This document shows, one piece after another, positions 8,234 through 17,983 of a stretch of 64,000 nt of DNA. Position numbers and translations under genes: made by a program. Origin of the DNA: Candidatus Mcinerneyibacterium aminivorans (GTDB lineage Bacteria; Macinerneyibacteriota; Macinerneyibacteria; Macinerneyibacteriales; Macinerneyibacteriaceae); assembly GCA_008086245.1 (NCBI GenBank), contig VSIX01000033.1, forward strand, positions 60,285 to 124,284, written 5' to 3'. Every line of letters begins with the position of its first letter. The first letter of the stretch is position 1. Under the pieces are notes generated by a model, which saw nothing but the letters and a program-made list of their open reading frames with translations, ran no database searches and had not been told where the DNA came from.

Positions 8234-9508
8234 TTATATTTTCACCTTTAAAATTTCATCCCAGGAAGTTGTATATCTTCGAGATAGAAAATTTCGCTTC
8301 ATATTCCAATCTTTTTTTTGCAAACCTGAAGCAGCTGATTTTATAGTTTCTTTTCCCCATCTACTGTTTATTTTGTCATATACTTCCATTATTTTTTTTC
8401 TTTTATCATTCTTTCTCTGGGGGAAAAAAAGGTTGTACTGCCTGTTTTCTTTATTAATAATTTCAGAAAATATTACCCCCGTTTTTTTATAGGAATATCC
8501 TTTTTTAAAGATTTTTCTTATCATTTTTTTTCCAACCTTAATTAAATCGGGAGTATAAGCTGTAGGATTTAAAAGTTTATACCCTATCATTTCATTATGC
8601 TGAGGAAAATCTTTATATCGATTTGTGTATAAAAATACATGCAACACCGCAACAAGGGAGTCCTGAGCCCTTAATTTCTCTGCTGCTCTGCTTATATAAC
8701 TCCCAAGAGCCTCCTCAATTTTACTCAAATCGGAGATATCCTTCCCAAATGATCTGGAACTAACAATCTGTTTTTTAGGTGATTTCACCTCTTCAAGGGG
8801 CAAACAGGAAATCCCTTTAAGTTCTGAAACCAACCTAAGTCCTGCTACTCCTCCCAGATTATCCTTCACCCATCTAAGATCAAGATTTTTTAATTTATAA
8901 GCAGTATAAACTTCATTTCTTATTAATTTTTTTGAATACTGACGGCCTATCCCCCATATATTTTCCACATTAACTTTTTTTAAAATAGAATCAATATTTT
9001 TTTTGTCATCAATTACAAATACATCTCTTCTCTTTCGATCTTTTTTCACAATATGATTGGCTATTTTTGCAAGGGTTTTAGTAGTTCCTATTCCAACCGA
9101 TACAGGAATACCTGTGGCATTTTTTATAAACTTTTTAATTTTTTTACCATATTCTTTATAATTTTTATTAGTGTCCTTAAGAAGCAAAAAAGCTTCATCA
9201 ATTGAGTATATTTCAATTTCTGGACTAAATTTATACAGAATATTCATTACCCGCTCAGACATCTCACCATATAAGGCATAATTAGAAGATAAAATTTTCC
9301 CGCTGTATTTTTTTATTTTATCTTTTACTTTAAAAATAGGGGTTCCGCGCTTAATGGAAAGTTCTTTTGCTTCCTGTGATAAAGCAACAACGCAGCCATC
9401 ATTATTAGAAAGAATAACTACAGGAACATCTCTTAAAGAAGGATCAAAAACCCTTTCACAGGAAACATAAAAATTATTGCAATCTATCAATCCAAACATC
9501 GTATTCAT
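8234..9508 (-). CDS. umuC: UmuC, Y-family DNA polymerase V catalytic subunit
   Basis: UmuC performs error-prone translesion synthesis with processed UmuD. The palm motifs are visible: the metal-binding Asp in [17 protein letters not shown] near residue 8, [10 protein letters not shown] near 35-45, and the catalytic YSIDEAF near 100. The little-finger region and the DUF4113-like C-terminus around [13 protein letters not shown] are present, so the protein is full length (424 residues). Translation may start at ATG codon 1 or codon 4; AGGAC lies five bases before the first. It sits downstream of umuD and an SRAP-domain gene, a coherent abasic-site and lesion tolerance cassette. Confidence 0.95.
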   Translation of the reverse strand: MNTMFGLIDCNNFYVSCERVFDPSLRDVPVVILSNNDGCVVALSQEAKELSIKRGTPIFKVKDKIKKYSGKILSSNYALYGEMSERVMNILYKFSPEIEIYSIDEAFLLLKDTNKNYKEYGKKIKKFIKNATGIPVSVGIGTTKTLAKIANHIVKKDRKRRDVFVIDDKKNIDSILKKVNVENIWGIGRQYSKKLIRNEVYTAYKLKNLDLRWVKDNLGGVAGLRLVSELKGISCLPLEEVKSPKKQIVSSRSFGKDISDLSKIEEALGSYISRAAEKLRAQDSLVAVLHVFLYTNRYKDFPQHNEMIGYKLLNPTAYTPDLIKVGKKMIRKIFKKGYSYKKTGVIFSEIINKENRQYNLFFPQRKNDKRKKIMEVYDKINSRWGKETIKSAASGLQKKDWNMKRNFLSRRYTTSWDEILKVKI

Positions 9509-9516
9509 AAAAAGTC

Positions 9517-10170
9517 CTAAACGGGTTCAATACATTGCGGACTGTCATTTTTTGGATTATTTACTAATCTGGAAACCCTATCGTATCTTATTAAATCTGA
9601 ATTTATTGGATAGAACAACTTTTTCAATTTTTCCCTATTGAATACTTCAACATCAAGCCAGTATCCAACATATTTCTCGGGAACAATAACCGGCATTCGC
9701 CCATGAATTTCACTAATTTTCTTATTGGCTCTGGTAGTAATTATAGAGCAGGTCTCATCTTCCTCCTGATCTTTATCTTCCCAGATACCTGCTAAAACCA
9801 TTGGATTTTTATTTCTATAGTAAATATAATAAGGTACTTTGCTTTTAGTATCCCATTCATAAAAACCATCAGCAACGATAAGACATCTTCTCTTCTGAAA
9901 ATTTTTCTGGAAGGTATCTTTTTGTACAAGAGTTTCTGCTCTTATATTTATTAAATCATATTTATTTTTTGAATCATTTTTCCAGGAAGGATGCAATCCC
10001 CAGACCATTTTTGTTAATTTTCTATTTTTTTTATTTCTTTGAACAATCACCGGAATAAAGCTACCTGGAGCTATGTTATAGGTTGACTCAAACTCCATCT
10101 GGATTTCATCAATGTTATATTTAGCTTTTATTATATGAATATTTGTAAATTGTGCAAACCTTCCACACAT
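9517..10170 (-). CDS. SRAP-domain abasic-site protein (YedK/HMCES family)
   Basis: SRAP proteins crosslink covalently through the amino group and thiol of Cys2 to abasic sites in single-stranded DNA, shielding them from cleavage. The sequence starts MCGRFAQF, so Cys2 is exposed after Met removal. The family residues also appear in [20 protein letters not shown] (catalytic Glu), [18 protein letters not shown] (active-site His) and the partner strand MVWGLHPSW. At 217 residues it is typical. It lies between umuD and umuC, four bases after umuD, so it is very probably damage-induced with the polymerase. Confidence 0.95.
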   Translation of the reverse strand: MCGRFAQFTNIHIIKAKYNIDEIQMEFESTYNIAPGSFIPVIVQRNKKNRKLTKMVWGLHPSWKNDSKNKYDLINIRAETLVQKDTFQKNFQKRRCLIVADGFYEWDTKSKVPYYIYYRNKNPMVLAGIWEDKDQEEDETCSIITTRANKKISEIHGRMPVIVPEKYVGYWLDVEVFNREKLKKLFYPINSDLIRYDRVSRLVNNPKNDSPQCIEPV

Positions 10171-10174
10171 AAAA

Positions 10175-10609
10175 TTACACCTTATGAATTACTGTAGTTA
10201 CAATACCCCAAACCTGAAAATCCATATCATTTTTTACCTTTATATTCGGATATTTCGGGTTTTCTGCCTTTAAAGCAATAGTTTTTCCTTTTTTAATTAA
10301 CCGCTTAACCGTAAATTCTCCGTTAAGAATAGCCAGAATAATCTTTTTATTTTTGGGCTCAAGTGATCGATCAACTATTAAAATATCTTTAGAATGAATA
10401 CCTGCATCAATCATAGAATCCCCTTCTACCCGTACATAAAAAGTGGAAGAAGGGTTTTTTATCAAATATTCATTTAGATCAAGCTTTTTATCTATATAAT
10501 CATCAGCTGGAGATGGAAAACCTGCGGAAATAGAGGTCACAAAAAAAGGAAGCTTTTTCTTTTTTCCTTTACGGGGAATATATATTTCGGAAACATTTTT
10601 TTCAGACAT
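10175..10609 (-). CDS. umuD: UmuD, autocleaving subunit of DNA polymerase V
   Basis: This 144-residue protein is a LexA-fold serine/lysine autoprotease without a helix-turn-helix. The N-terminal arm carries SAGFPSPADDYIDKKLDLNE, matching the UmuD cleavage site, with cleavage expected before the Gly of AGFPSP. The nucleophile is the Ser of GDSMID and the general base the Lys of FTVKRL. RecA-stimulated cleavage would give the active UmuD' form. AGGAG precedes the ATG. I found no recognisable LexA operator in the 30 bases between the M23 peptidase gene and umuD, so it may be driven from farther upstream. Confidence 0.94.
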   Translation of the reverse strand: MSEKNVSEIYIPRKGKKKKLPFFVTSISAGFPSPADDYIDKKLDLNEYLIKNPSSTFYVRVEGDSMIDAGIHSKDILIVDRSLEPKNKKIILAILNGEFTVKRLIKKGKTIALKAENPKYPNIKVKNDMDFQVWGIVTTVIHKV

Positions 10610-10639
10610 TTGTCTCTCCTAATTTAAAATAAATTTCTG

Positions 10640-11611
10640 CTAATTTTGCACAACCTTTTCAAATTTTTTATCCAGATCGGTTTCAAGGAAATATTCCGGA
10701 TTGACAGGAGATTTATAAATCCTCATTTCCCAGTGAAGATGTGGCCCTGTAGAAAACCCAGTAGTACCCAAATAACCGATAACCTGTCCCTTTCTAACGA
10801 TATCTCCTTCATTCACGCAGAAACCGCTTAAATGGAAATACAGGGACTTTATCCCGTGTCCATGAGCAATAACCAATGTCTTACCCCTCCCATAAAAACT
10901 CTCTTTTAAAATTACCAGACCATTGTTAGAAGCCCTAATAGGAGTTCCGCTTTTTCTGTTTGCAATATCCAGTCCTTTATGATACGAGTTAAAAGACCCC
11001 CCATTGTAGGCACGTACATTTCCAAAAAGTGAAGTTATTTTTCCCTTCACTGGAAGAACGAATTTACCATCATAAAATTTGTTATAGGTCTGTTTATATA
11101 TCTGCTGTAATTTAGAATACTCATAGGAGCTCAATAAATACTTAATTCTTCTTATTAACTTCTCATCTTTATCATAATACTGTTTTGGAAGATAAATTCT
11201 TTCCTTTAGGACTTTTTTATCATAGATGTTAAAATTTTTATCCAATCTATAACCTATTTTTGAATTGGCAATTTGAATTTTAAAGTTCCCCCTCTTTTTC
11301 CGTGATAAAATATCATAATTTATAAAGAAAAAGTATTTATTATCATGAAGATTAAAAAATTTTACTTCTTCATTTCCCACATATACATGCATGTCTCCCT
11401 CTTCAATTTTAGATTGAAATACAAGGATAGCGGGTTCGCCTTTTTCAACCTTTTCCTGATACAATATCTTTACCGGTTCCTGTATATAATTTTTTCTATA
11501 GATATTTCTCTGATATGAAGAAGCATAAATATTAACTCCCATATAGGTTGCCAAATAAAGAAATACCAATAATACCTTAATTTTTTTCATATTAGTTGAA
11601 AAATTATTCAT
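10640..11611 (-). CDS. M23-family (LytM) murein endopeptidase
   Basis: The 323-residue protein has an N-terminal membrane segment or signal peptide (about residues 9-29), an intermediate beta-rich domain, and a C-terminal M23 zinc peptidase domain (about 190-310). The zinc ligands appear intact: HKGLDIA gives the first His and the Asp, and GPHLHWEM gives the last His; LVIAHGHGIKSLYFHLSGF supplies the catalytic His region. It should cut peptidoglycan cross-links in the periplasm. Its start overlaps the end of the bactofilin gene by eight bases. Bactofilin/M23 pairs guide cell curvature or local wall growth in other bacteria, and the same job is inferred here. Confidence 0.93.
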   Translation of the reverse strand: MNNFSTNMKKIKVLLVFLYLATYMGVNIYASSYQRNIYRKNYIQEPVKILYQEKVEKGEPAILVFQSKIEEGDMHVYVGNEEVKFFNLHDNKYFFFINYDILSRKKRGNFKIQIANSKIGYRLDKNFNIYDKKVLKERIYLPKQYYDKDEKLIRRIKYLLSSYEYSKLQQIYKQTYNKFYDGKFVLPVKGKITSLFGNVRAYNGGSFNSYHKGLDIANRKSGTPIRASNNGLVILKESFYGRGKTLVIAHGHGIKSLYFHLSGFCVNEGDIVRKGQVIGYLGTTGFSTGPHLHWEMRIYKSPVNPEYFLETDLDKKFEKVVQN

Positions 11612-12011
11612 TATTCTTTTTTATCTTTTCTTCCTCTTTTTTCTGTCCCTCAATTTTTTGGGTTTCCCTTGATTTATCATTTCTACCCATATCAACCCTG
11701 CCATTAATCTTGCCACCTTTTTCCAGCACCAACTTAGATGTTTTTATGCTACCATCAACTTCACCTTCATTGTGAATTATCAACTTCTTTTTCGCATAAA
11801 CTTCGCCATCTATAAAACCAGCATTTACTATTTCTTCTGCTTCAACATCAGCTTCAACTCTCCCATTTTTTCCAACAAGAATTTTTCCTTTTGATTTTAA
11901 TTTTCCTTTAAAATATCCATTAATCGAAATACCATGGGAAACTTCCATTTCCCCCTGGATTTTACTGGTTTCTCCTAAAACTGTTTTCATCTCATCATTT
12001 TTTCCCGCCAT
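11604..12011 (-). CDS. bactofilin
   Basis: Bactofilins polymerise without nucleotide into cytoskeletal filaments and recruit cell-wall enzymes. The core (about residues 10-105) is a right-handed beta helix made of short repeats such as GISINGYFKGKLKSKGKILV and EIVNAGFIDGEV. The C-terminal 25 residues are highly charged (KEEEKIKKNNE), as is usual. The ATG at 12011 is chosen because GGAGG lies five bases upstream; an in-frame TTG four codons earlier has no ribosome site. The protein is 135 residues. It overlaps the M23 peptidase gene, a pairing known from other curved or spiral bacteria. Confidence 0.93.
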   Translation of the reverse strand: MAGKNDEMKTVLGETSKIQGEMEVSHGISINGYFKGKLKSKGKILVGKNGRVEADVEAEEIVNAGFIDGEVYAKKKLIIHNEGEVDGSIKTSKLVLEKGGKINGRVDMGRNDKSRETQKIEGQKKEEEKIKKNNE

Positions 12012-12031
12012 TTTTACCTCCAATAGTTAAA

Positions 12032-12802
12032 TTAAACTCCATTATCTAATAATAAATAATTAACGCCCTTTACAACCAAATATCTATCCAATATATAATT
12101 TTTTTCGATGAAATAATCCTTAACCAAATCAGTGCCCCCACCCGTAAGAATTTTTCCAAGTTTGTAACCAATTTCATTTTCTATGGTTTCAATACCTTTT
12201 TCTATCGCCCCAACAATCATCCAGTAAATTCCAGAATTTAACGACGATTCCGTATTCTGACCTATATTAGCTACAGGCTTATGTAATTTAATATTTTCAA
12301 GCTGAGAAGTATTTTGGGTTGATGATCTCAATATATTGAATGGACCCAAAGCTATCATCCCACCCCTGAAAACTTTATCTTTATCCAAAACAGAAAAAGT
12401 TAATGCAGAACCTATGTCAACTACAACATTTTTAATTCCGTAATCTTTGAAGGCACCCAAAATCGCCATCATTCTATCTTCTCCCAATAATCCTTCATAA
12501 TCTATTTTTATATTATAATCCAATTCTTCAATTTTGTAAATTTTAATATTTTTCTGTTCCTGTATAAAATCAATAACTTTATTTGTTGCTTCCGGTACTA
12601 CAGACGAGATGCCCGCTTTTTCTACCTTTGCAATTTGTTTATTAAAATCTTTTGGTTTTTCAATTTTAAAATTTCCTTTTATCATTTGATCGGTTTGTAA
12701 GGAAATACTATTTATAAAATCTTTATTTTCAAAAAAAGCGATATTAACTGTTGAATTCCCTATATCTATTGCTAAATTCAAATCAAAATTCACATCCTTC
12801 AA
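12032..12802 (-). CDS. coaX: type III pantothenate kinase CoaX
   Basis: CoaX phosphorylates pantothenate with ATP, the first step of coenzyme A synthesis, and is not feedback-inhibited by CoA. The ASKHA-fold phosphate motif is LAIDIGNSTVNIAFFE. The active site has GEDRMMAILGAF, VVDIGSALTFSVLD and GGMIALG, and LTGGGTDLV closes the fold. The family usually begins at the LAIDIGN strand, so the true start may be the TTG at 12781 or the GTG at 12793 rather than the TTG at 12802; the choice affects only seven residues. The 5' end overlaps the ogt gene. Confidence 0.93.
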   Translation of the reverse strand: MKDVNFDLNLAIDIGNSTVNIAFFENKDFINSISLQTDQMIKGNFKIEKPKDFNKQIAKVEKAGISSVVPEATNKVIDFIQEQKNIKIYKIEELDYNIKIDYEGLLGEDRMMAILGAFKDYGIKNVVVDIGSALTFSVLDKDKVFRGGMIALGPFNILRSSTQNTSQLENIKLHKPVANIGQNTESSLNSGIYWMIVGAIEKGIETIENEIGYKLGKILTGGGTDLVKDYFIEKNYILDRYLVVKGVNYLLLDNGV

Positions 12803-13253
12803 ATTTTAATAAATTTCTTTTAATTTCAATGTCCAAAGCAAAGCCTCCTATTCCGTTTTGGGAAACTACACGATGGCACGGTATCAATATAGGAAAAGGA
12901 TTTTTATTGCATGCCTGTCCAATAGCTCTATATCCCCTGTTATTTATTATACTACCAATTTTTTTATAAGTATAGGTCTTACCCCTGGGAATTCTATAAA
13001 TTGCTTTCCAGACTTTTTTTTGAAAATTTGTACCCTTATCAACAACAGGCAGGTTTTCAAATTGAATATTATTTTTAAGCCCGCTTTTTATATTTTTATA
13101 AAGAAAACTTGATTTTTTATATATTAAACTGGAAAAATCTATACAATTATTTTCCGTGTTTATTTTTATCTTCTCTATTAAATTTTCCTCATTATAGACA
13201 ACTAAATTATTATAATAGTATTTATAAAAAAAATAATAGTGTTTACTCATCAT
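12783..13253 (-). CDS. ogt: methylated-DNA-protein cysteine methyltransferase
   Basis: This suicide enzyme moves alkyl groups from O6-alkylguanine onto its own cysteine. The 156-residue protein ends with the diagnostic domain: FQKKVWKAIYRIPRGKTYTY (DNA-binding helix and Arg finger region), RAIGQACNKNPFPI, and the active-site IPCHRVV followed by GIGGFA. The N-terminal 60 residues are divergent, so this is an Ogt-type short form without an Ada regulatory domain. The ATG overlaps the end of the OsmC gene. It belongs to the same unit as the umuDC-SRAP genes, so several DNA-repair functions cluster here. Confidence 0.93.
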   Translation of the reverse strand: MMSKHYYFFYKYYYNNLVVYNEENLIEKIKINTENNCIDFSSLIYKKSSFLYKNIKSGLKNNIQFENLPVVDKGTNFQKKVWKAIYRIPRGKTYTYKKIGSIINNRGYRAIGQACNKNPFPILIPCHRVVSQNGIGGFALDIEIKRNLLKFEGCEF

Positions 13254-13659
13254 TAATTATTATTTCATAATTAAGTTCTGCACCTTTTTTTAAAGTTTCA
13301 GAAACCCCGCAATACTTATCTTGGGATAAATTTACCGCTTTCTCAACTTTCTTTTTATCCAGATCTTTTCCCCAAAATTTATATATTATTTTAAATGATT
13401 TAAATTCCTTTGGAAACTCCTCTTCTGTTTCGGCTTTTACTTCAATCTCAAATTTTTCCGGAATATTTTTCATCTTTTTTAGTATGGAGATTGTATCCAT
13501 TCCGGTACACCCTCCCAACCCGGAAAGAATCATTTCTTTTGGAGTTAAAGAACTATCCTGTCCTCCAACTTCCTGAACAGTATCCATTAATGTATACCTA
13601 TTTCTATCTCCTTCTGATTTAAAAAGCATTTTACCCATCCACTTGATATTTACCTTCAT
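13243..13659 (-). CDS. OsmC/Ohr-family peroxiredoxin-like protein
   Basis: OsmC-fold proteins reduce organic hydroperoxides with two reactive cysteines. Both are visible here: one in LSGLGGCTGMDTIS at about residue 48 and one in DKYCGVSETLKKG at about residue 120. The 138-residue length fits the YhfA-like branch of the family rather than Ohr. GGAGG precedes the ATG. It lies between a periplasmic protease and an alkyl-DNA repair protein, consistent with a general stress unit. The preferred substrate is not deducible. Confidence 0.9.
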   Translation of the reverse strand: MKVNIKWMGKMLFKSEGDRNRYTLMDTVQEVGGQDSSLTPKEMILSGLGGCTGMDTISILKKMKNIPEKFEIEVKAETEEEFPKEFKSFKIIYKFWGKDLDKKKVEKAVNLSQDKYCGVSETLKKGAELNYEIIINDE

Positions 13660-13675
13660 ACATATCCTCCTAGTT

Positions 13676-15778
13676 CTATTTTACAAGGTCATTTAATATT
13701 TTTGTAGATTCAATTATATAAACATCATTATTCAAATTTTCATACCAATCTTTTTTTCTCTCTTTCTCTTCTTTGTTTTTTATGCTGTCCAAATTCTTAT
13801 TTAAAATCTCGATTTCTCTCGTTTCCAGATTAATTTTCTCATATTTTTCTATCAAATCCTGAATTTCATCATAACGGGAGTATCTTTTCTCCAAATTCAG
13901 GGAAAGATTTGTATTTTCCCTATTTTCCCTAATTATCTCAGCATGTTTTTCAATTTCTTTAAACTGTTTACTTGTATCTATTCTTCTCAAGCTGTTTTTT
14001 TTAAGCTGAACAAGATTTTTCTTTTTAAGAAAATAATTATTATTAAAATCTGCAGGTTTAATTTCATCCCAGCCTAAGGAGTTATCATACATTTTTTCAC
14101 CGATTTTAATCTTACTGTACATATCAGGTAGTATTATATCAGAACTAACCCCTTTATATTGAGTACTTTTCCCAGTTATTCTATAAAATTTTTCTGTAGT
14201 CACCTTCAAAGCTCCCAGCGGTTTGTACTTTTTATACTGGAAACTCAGCATATTATCAAGTTTCATTAAATTTTGTACAGTGCCCTTGCCAAAGGTATGC
14301 TCGCTTCCAACAATTACTGCCCTGTTATAATCTTTGAGTGCAGCAGCAACAATTTCTGAGGCTGAAGCACTAAATTTATTTACAAGGATTACAACTGGCT
14401 TTTTGAAGTACATATTTGGATCATAATCTCTTAATATGGAAATCTCACCATCTTTACTTCTTACCTGAACGATAGGTCCTTCTTTAATAAACAAGCCCGC
14501 TGTCTTAACTGCATCACCCAAAGCTCCACCACTATTATTTCGAAGATCCAGGATTAAACCATCCACATTTTCCTTCTTCAGCTGAAGTAATTCATTTTTT
14601 ACATCTTCTGAAGATTTTCTTCCTTCCTTGTCATTAAAATCATGATAAAATTTAGGCAGTTCAATATAACCATATTTTTTATCCGAATTTATGTTTTTTA
14701 TTAGAGCTGACTTAGCATAGGTTTCCTTTAAAATTACCACATTTCTTTCTATCGGAATTTCCATTATTCTTCCATCAGGTTTTCGTACCATGAGAACCAC
14801 AGTAGTACCCTTTTTGCCCCGGATTAATTTTACAGCCTGAGTAACACTTGAACCTATTACGCTAACGGGTTCCTTTCCTTTTTTACTGGCAACTTTTAAT
14901 ATTACATCTTCCGCTTCCAGTTCTCCCTGCTTCCATGCAGGTCCCCCGGGAACTATTCTTACAACTTTAATATTTCCTTCTGATTCAGTTAGAACAGCTC
15001 CAATTCCTTCAAACTTGCCACTCATTGATAAATCAAAATTTTTCTGGGCATGTGGAGAAAAATAACTTGAATGTACATCATATACTGCTGCTACAGAATT
15101 CATCAGTATTTCAAATTTTCTGTTATCATCCATGTCTTTCATTCTTTTGAAGAATCTATTCATCGCTTTCTTCACTTTTTCTCTTGCTTCCTGTTCGATT
15201 TCTTCCTCATACATAATACTTTTTATGTCTATATCCTCTTTTTTGGACTTTTTTTGCTCCAGTATATCCAGGTATCTTACCACAGTTCTGTACTTTAAAT
15301 ATTTACGCCAGTAATCTTTTAATTCTTCCTTATTATTAGAATACTCTCTCTTATCACCATCAAGCTGAATTTTTTCATCTTTTTTAAAATCAAAGTCTTT
15401 ACGTAAAATTTCTTTTGTAATCGCACTTGCTTCATCCAATCTTTTTTGATAAATTTCAAAAATTTTATAAATAAATTTAAAATTTCCATTTAATAGTATA
15501 TCATCAAGCTCTTCTTCCTTTGATTTGAAATTTTCAATATCACTTTTATAGAAATATCTTTTATTATAATCTAGATTTTTTATAAATTCATTAAATATCT
15601 CCTTAGATGTTTCATCATTCAATTTTTTACCTGTATAATGAACTTTTTCAAGGGAATATCCTACTACTTTTGAAATAAGTTTATTCTTTTTTTCAGTATC
15701 GGCTCCGCTAATCGCAGAACAGCTATTAAAAAGTAAAACAATAACAATTAAAGTGTAAAATAATCTTTTTAGCTTCAT
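13676..15778 (-). CDS. prc: C-terminal processing protease (Tsp/Prc)
   Basis: This 700-residue S41 serine protease degrades or trims envelope proteins from their C-termini. The N-terminus is a lipoprotein signal with lipobox FNSC (Cys at residue 20). A helical N-terminal domain covers about 30-235, and a PDZ domain about 240-330 (EGIGAVLTESEGNIKVVRI). The protease core follows with the nucleophile in FSASASEIVAAAL and the general base in FGKGTVQ. A C-terminal helical DUF3340-like part covers about 540-690. The layout matches E. coli Tsp (682 residues) rather than the shorter CtpA type. It is followed 16 bases later by the OsmC gene. Confidence 0.95.
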   Translation of the reverse strand: MKLKRLFYTLIVIVLLFNSCSAISGADTEKKNKLISKVVGYSLEKVHYTGKKLNDETSKEIFNEFIKNLDYNKRYFYKSDIENFKSKEEELDDILLNGNFKFIYKIFEIYQKRLDEASAITKEILRKDFDFKKDEKIQLDGDKREYSNNKEELKDYWRKYLKYRTVVRYLDILEQKKSKKEDIDIKSIMYEEEIEQEAREKVKKAMNRFFKRMKDMDDNRKFEILMNSVAAVYDVHSSYFSPHAQKNFDLSMSGKFEGIGAVLTESEGNIKVVRIVPGGPAWKQGELEAEDVILKVASKKGKEPVSVIGSSVTQAVKLIRGKKGTTVVLMVRKPDGRIMEIPIERNVVILKETYAKSALIKNINSDKKYGYIELPKFYHDFNDKEGRKSSEDVKNELLQLKKENVDGLILDLRNNSGGALGDAVKTAGLFIKEGPIVQVRSKDGEISILRDYDPNMYFKKPVVILVNKFSASASEIVAAALKDYNRAVIVGSEHTFGKGTVQNLMKLDNMLSFQYKKYKPLGALKVTTEKFYRITGKSTQYKGVSSDIILPDMYSKIKIGEKMYDNSLGWDEIKPADFNNNYFLKKKNLVQLKKNSLRRIDTSKQFKEIEKHAEIIRENRENTNLSLNLEKRYSRYDEIQDLIEKYEKINLETREIEILNKNLDSIKNKEEKERKKDWYENLNNDVYIIESTKILNDLVK

Positions 15779-15800
15779 ACCTATCCTTTTCCTAAATCAA

Positions 15801-16028
15801 TTAATCATCTATTTTATGAGATTTTTTTTGATTATCATCTGTTTCTTCTGGAACAAACAACCACATTAATATATAAACAAAAACTGTAAACAGGTTCCAA
15901 ATTGCTCCAACTGCAAATATTATCCTAATAAAAACCGGATCCACCTTAAAATATTTTCCTAACCCACCGCATATACCTGCAAAAACTCTATCTTTTTTTG
16001 ACCTATAGAGCTTTTTAATTTCTTCCAT
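15801..16028 (-). CDS. pspC: PspC-domain membrane protein
   Basis: This 75-residue protein consists almost entirely of a PspC domain: KLYRSKKDRVFAGICGGLGK, then a hydrophobic segment (about residues 30-62) with IRIIFAVGAIWNLFTVFVYI and a LFVPEE end. PspC proteins sit in the inner membrane and take part in envelope-stress sensing; in short stand-alone forms the role is unclear. The ATG at 16028 is chosen because GAGGTG is seven bases upstream, while the GTG three codons earlier overlaps that site. It leads the long unit that continues with prc. No pspA is in the window. Confidence 0.88.
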   Translation of the reverse strand: MEEIKKLYRSKKDRVFAGICGGLGKYFKVDPVFIRIIFAVGAIWNLFTVFVYILMWLFVPEETDDNQKKSHKIDD

Positions 16029-16058
16029 ACGAATCACCTCTTATTAATTTATGATGAC

Positions 16059-16087
16059 AATATACCATTTTTATCCCTGAATTTCAA
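16059..16087 (-). promoter_or_regulatory. promoter of the pspC-prc unit
   Basis: TTGAAA at 16087-16082 and TATATT at 16064-16059 are separated by 17 bases. The leader to the pspC ATG is about 25 bases and contains GAGGTG. Confidence 0.6.
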
Positions 16088-16342
16088 GAAAATATATTAA
16101 AATTGCTATACTGATTTTAATCAAAATTTAATCAAAAAACTACATAAGATTTTACAGATTCAGCTTAAATTTGAAAATAAATTGTAAGTGAAACATATGA
16201 AGCACATATAATTTATAATATATATTGTCTTTAAAGAATTTATAAAAATATTATATTACTACTAAATAATAAAATTAAATAAAACGCAATTTTATTTTTT
16301 AAATTTCAAACTTCAATTTTTAACTCAAACTAATAGAAATTG

Positions 16343-16374
16343 AAAAGACGACAGAAATTATCTGCCGTCTTTTA
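16343..16374 (-). terminator. terminator after the aldolase/barrel-protein unit
   Basis: AAAAGACG-a-CAGA, loop AATTA, TCTG-c-CGTCTTTT forms a 12-pair stem with one internal mismatch and A/T flanks on both sides, so it could work in both directions. It lies 9 bases after the stop of the barrel-like gene. Confidence 0.8.
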
Positions 16375-16382
16375 TTAAAAAA

Positions 16383-17003
16383 TTACAGTTCTATTCTTAC
16401 GCCTGCCTCAAGAGAAATTGCTTTCATGCTTTCATCTAATGCTTTATCTTCAAGTTTTAAAATATGATATTTTGCTCCTGCTCTAAATGAAATTGGTATC
16501 ATCGGAATTCCAAGTTTGGTTCCTGCTCCGATAAATCCCCCAAGTTTTGTTTCTGCTTCATCATATGCTACTTCTCCAGTATCTTTTAAAGTAACTTTAA
16601 TTGAACTTCTATACATTCCTACTCCTGCATGTGCATACAAAGGCAACAATGGGGGATCCAAAAAAAGTTCTCCACATATTGGAAGCATTGTATATTCTAC
16701 ATCAACCTCATCCGATGCTGCATTAATAGTTTCCTGCATCTCTGTAGACATATCAACATACTGCAGTGCATCTTTTGAAAAGGCTATTCTATCGACACTT
16801 AATCCAAGTTTCACCATGGGAAACACTGATTTTCTCAACGATCCACCAATTAAATACCCGTTTCCAAACATATTTTTAGCACTTTCAGGAGCTACTGTTA
16901 AATATCCCCCGCCTCTTACTTCAATTTCCATACCAAGGGGGGAAGCATTTGCTGTAAAAATAACACCCAATACAAGTATTAAAACTATAACTATTTTTTT
17001 CAT
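16383..17003 (-). CDS. outer-membrane beta-barrel-like protein
   Basis: The 206-residue protein has a signal peptide (KKIVIVLILVLGVIFTANA, cleavage near residue 20). The mature part alternates Gly-rich strands with charged turns (MEIEVRGGGYLTVAP, KLGGFIGAGTKLGIPMIPIS) and ends in ISLEAGVRIEL, a C-terminal strand like those of small outer-membrane barrels. I recognise no named family. It is the last gene before a strong hairpin and follows the aldolase gene by 14 bases, so it is transcribed with it and perhaps made in large amounts. Confidence 0.65.
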   Translation of the reverse strand: MKKIVIVLILVLGVIFTANASPLGMEIEVRGGGYLTVAPESAKNMFGNGYLIGGSLRKSVFPMVKLGLSVDRIAFSKDALQYVDMSTEMQETINAASDEVDVEYTMLPICGELFLDPPLLPLYAHAGVGMYRSSIKVTLKDTGEVAYDEAETKLGGFIGAGTKLGIPMIPISFRAGAKYHILKLEDKALDESMKAISLEAGVRIEL

Positions 17004-17017
17004 AATCTCTCCTTCTT

Positions 17018-17983
<966 letters not shown>

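Larger units (their letters stand above)
16038..16382. other. non-coding stretch
   Basis: This is the longest stretch without a gene in the window (345 bases). It holds the pspC promoter at its left end and the terminator of the upstream unit at its right end. The middle (about 16090-16340) is extremely A+T-rich, without an open frame of note, a tRNA-like fold or a repeat that I could see. Confidence 0.6.
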
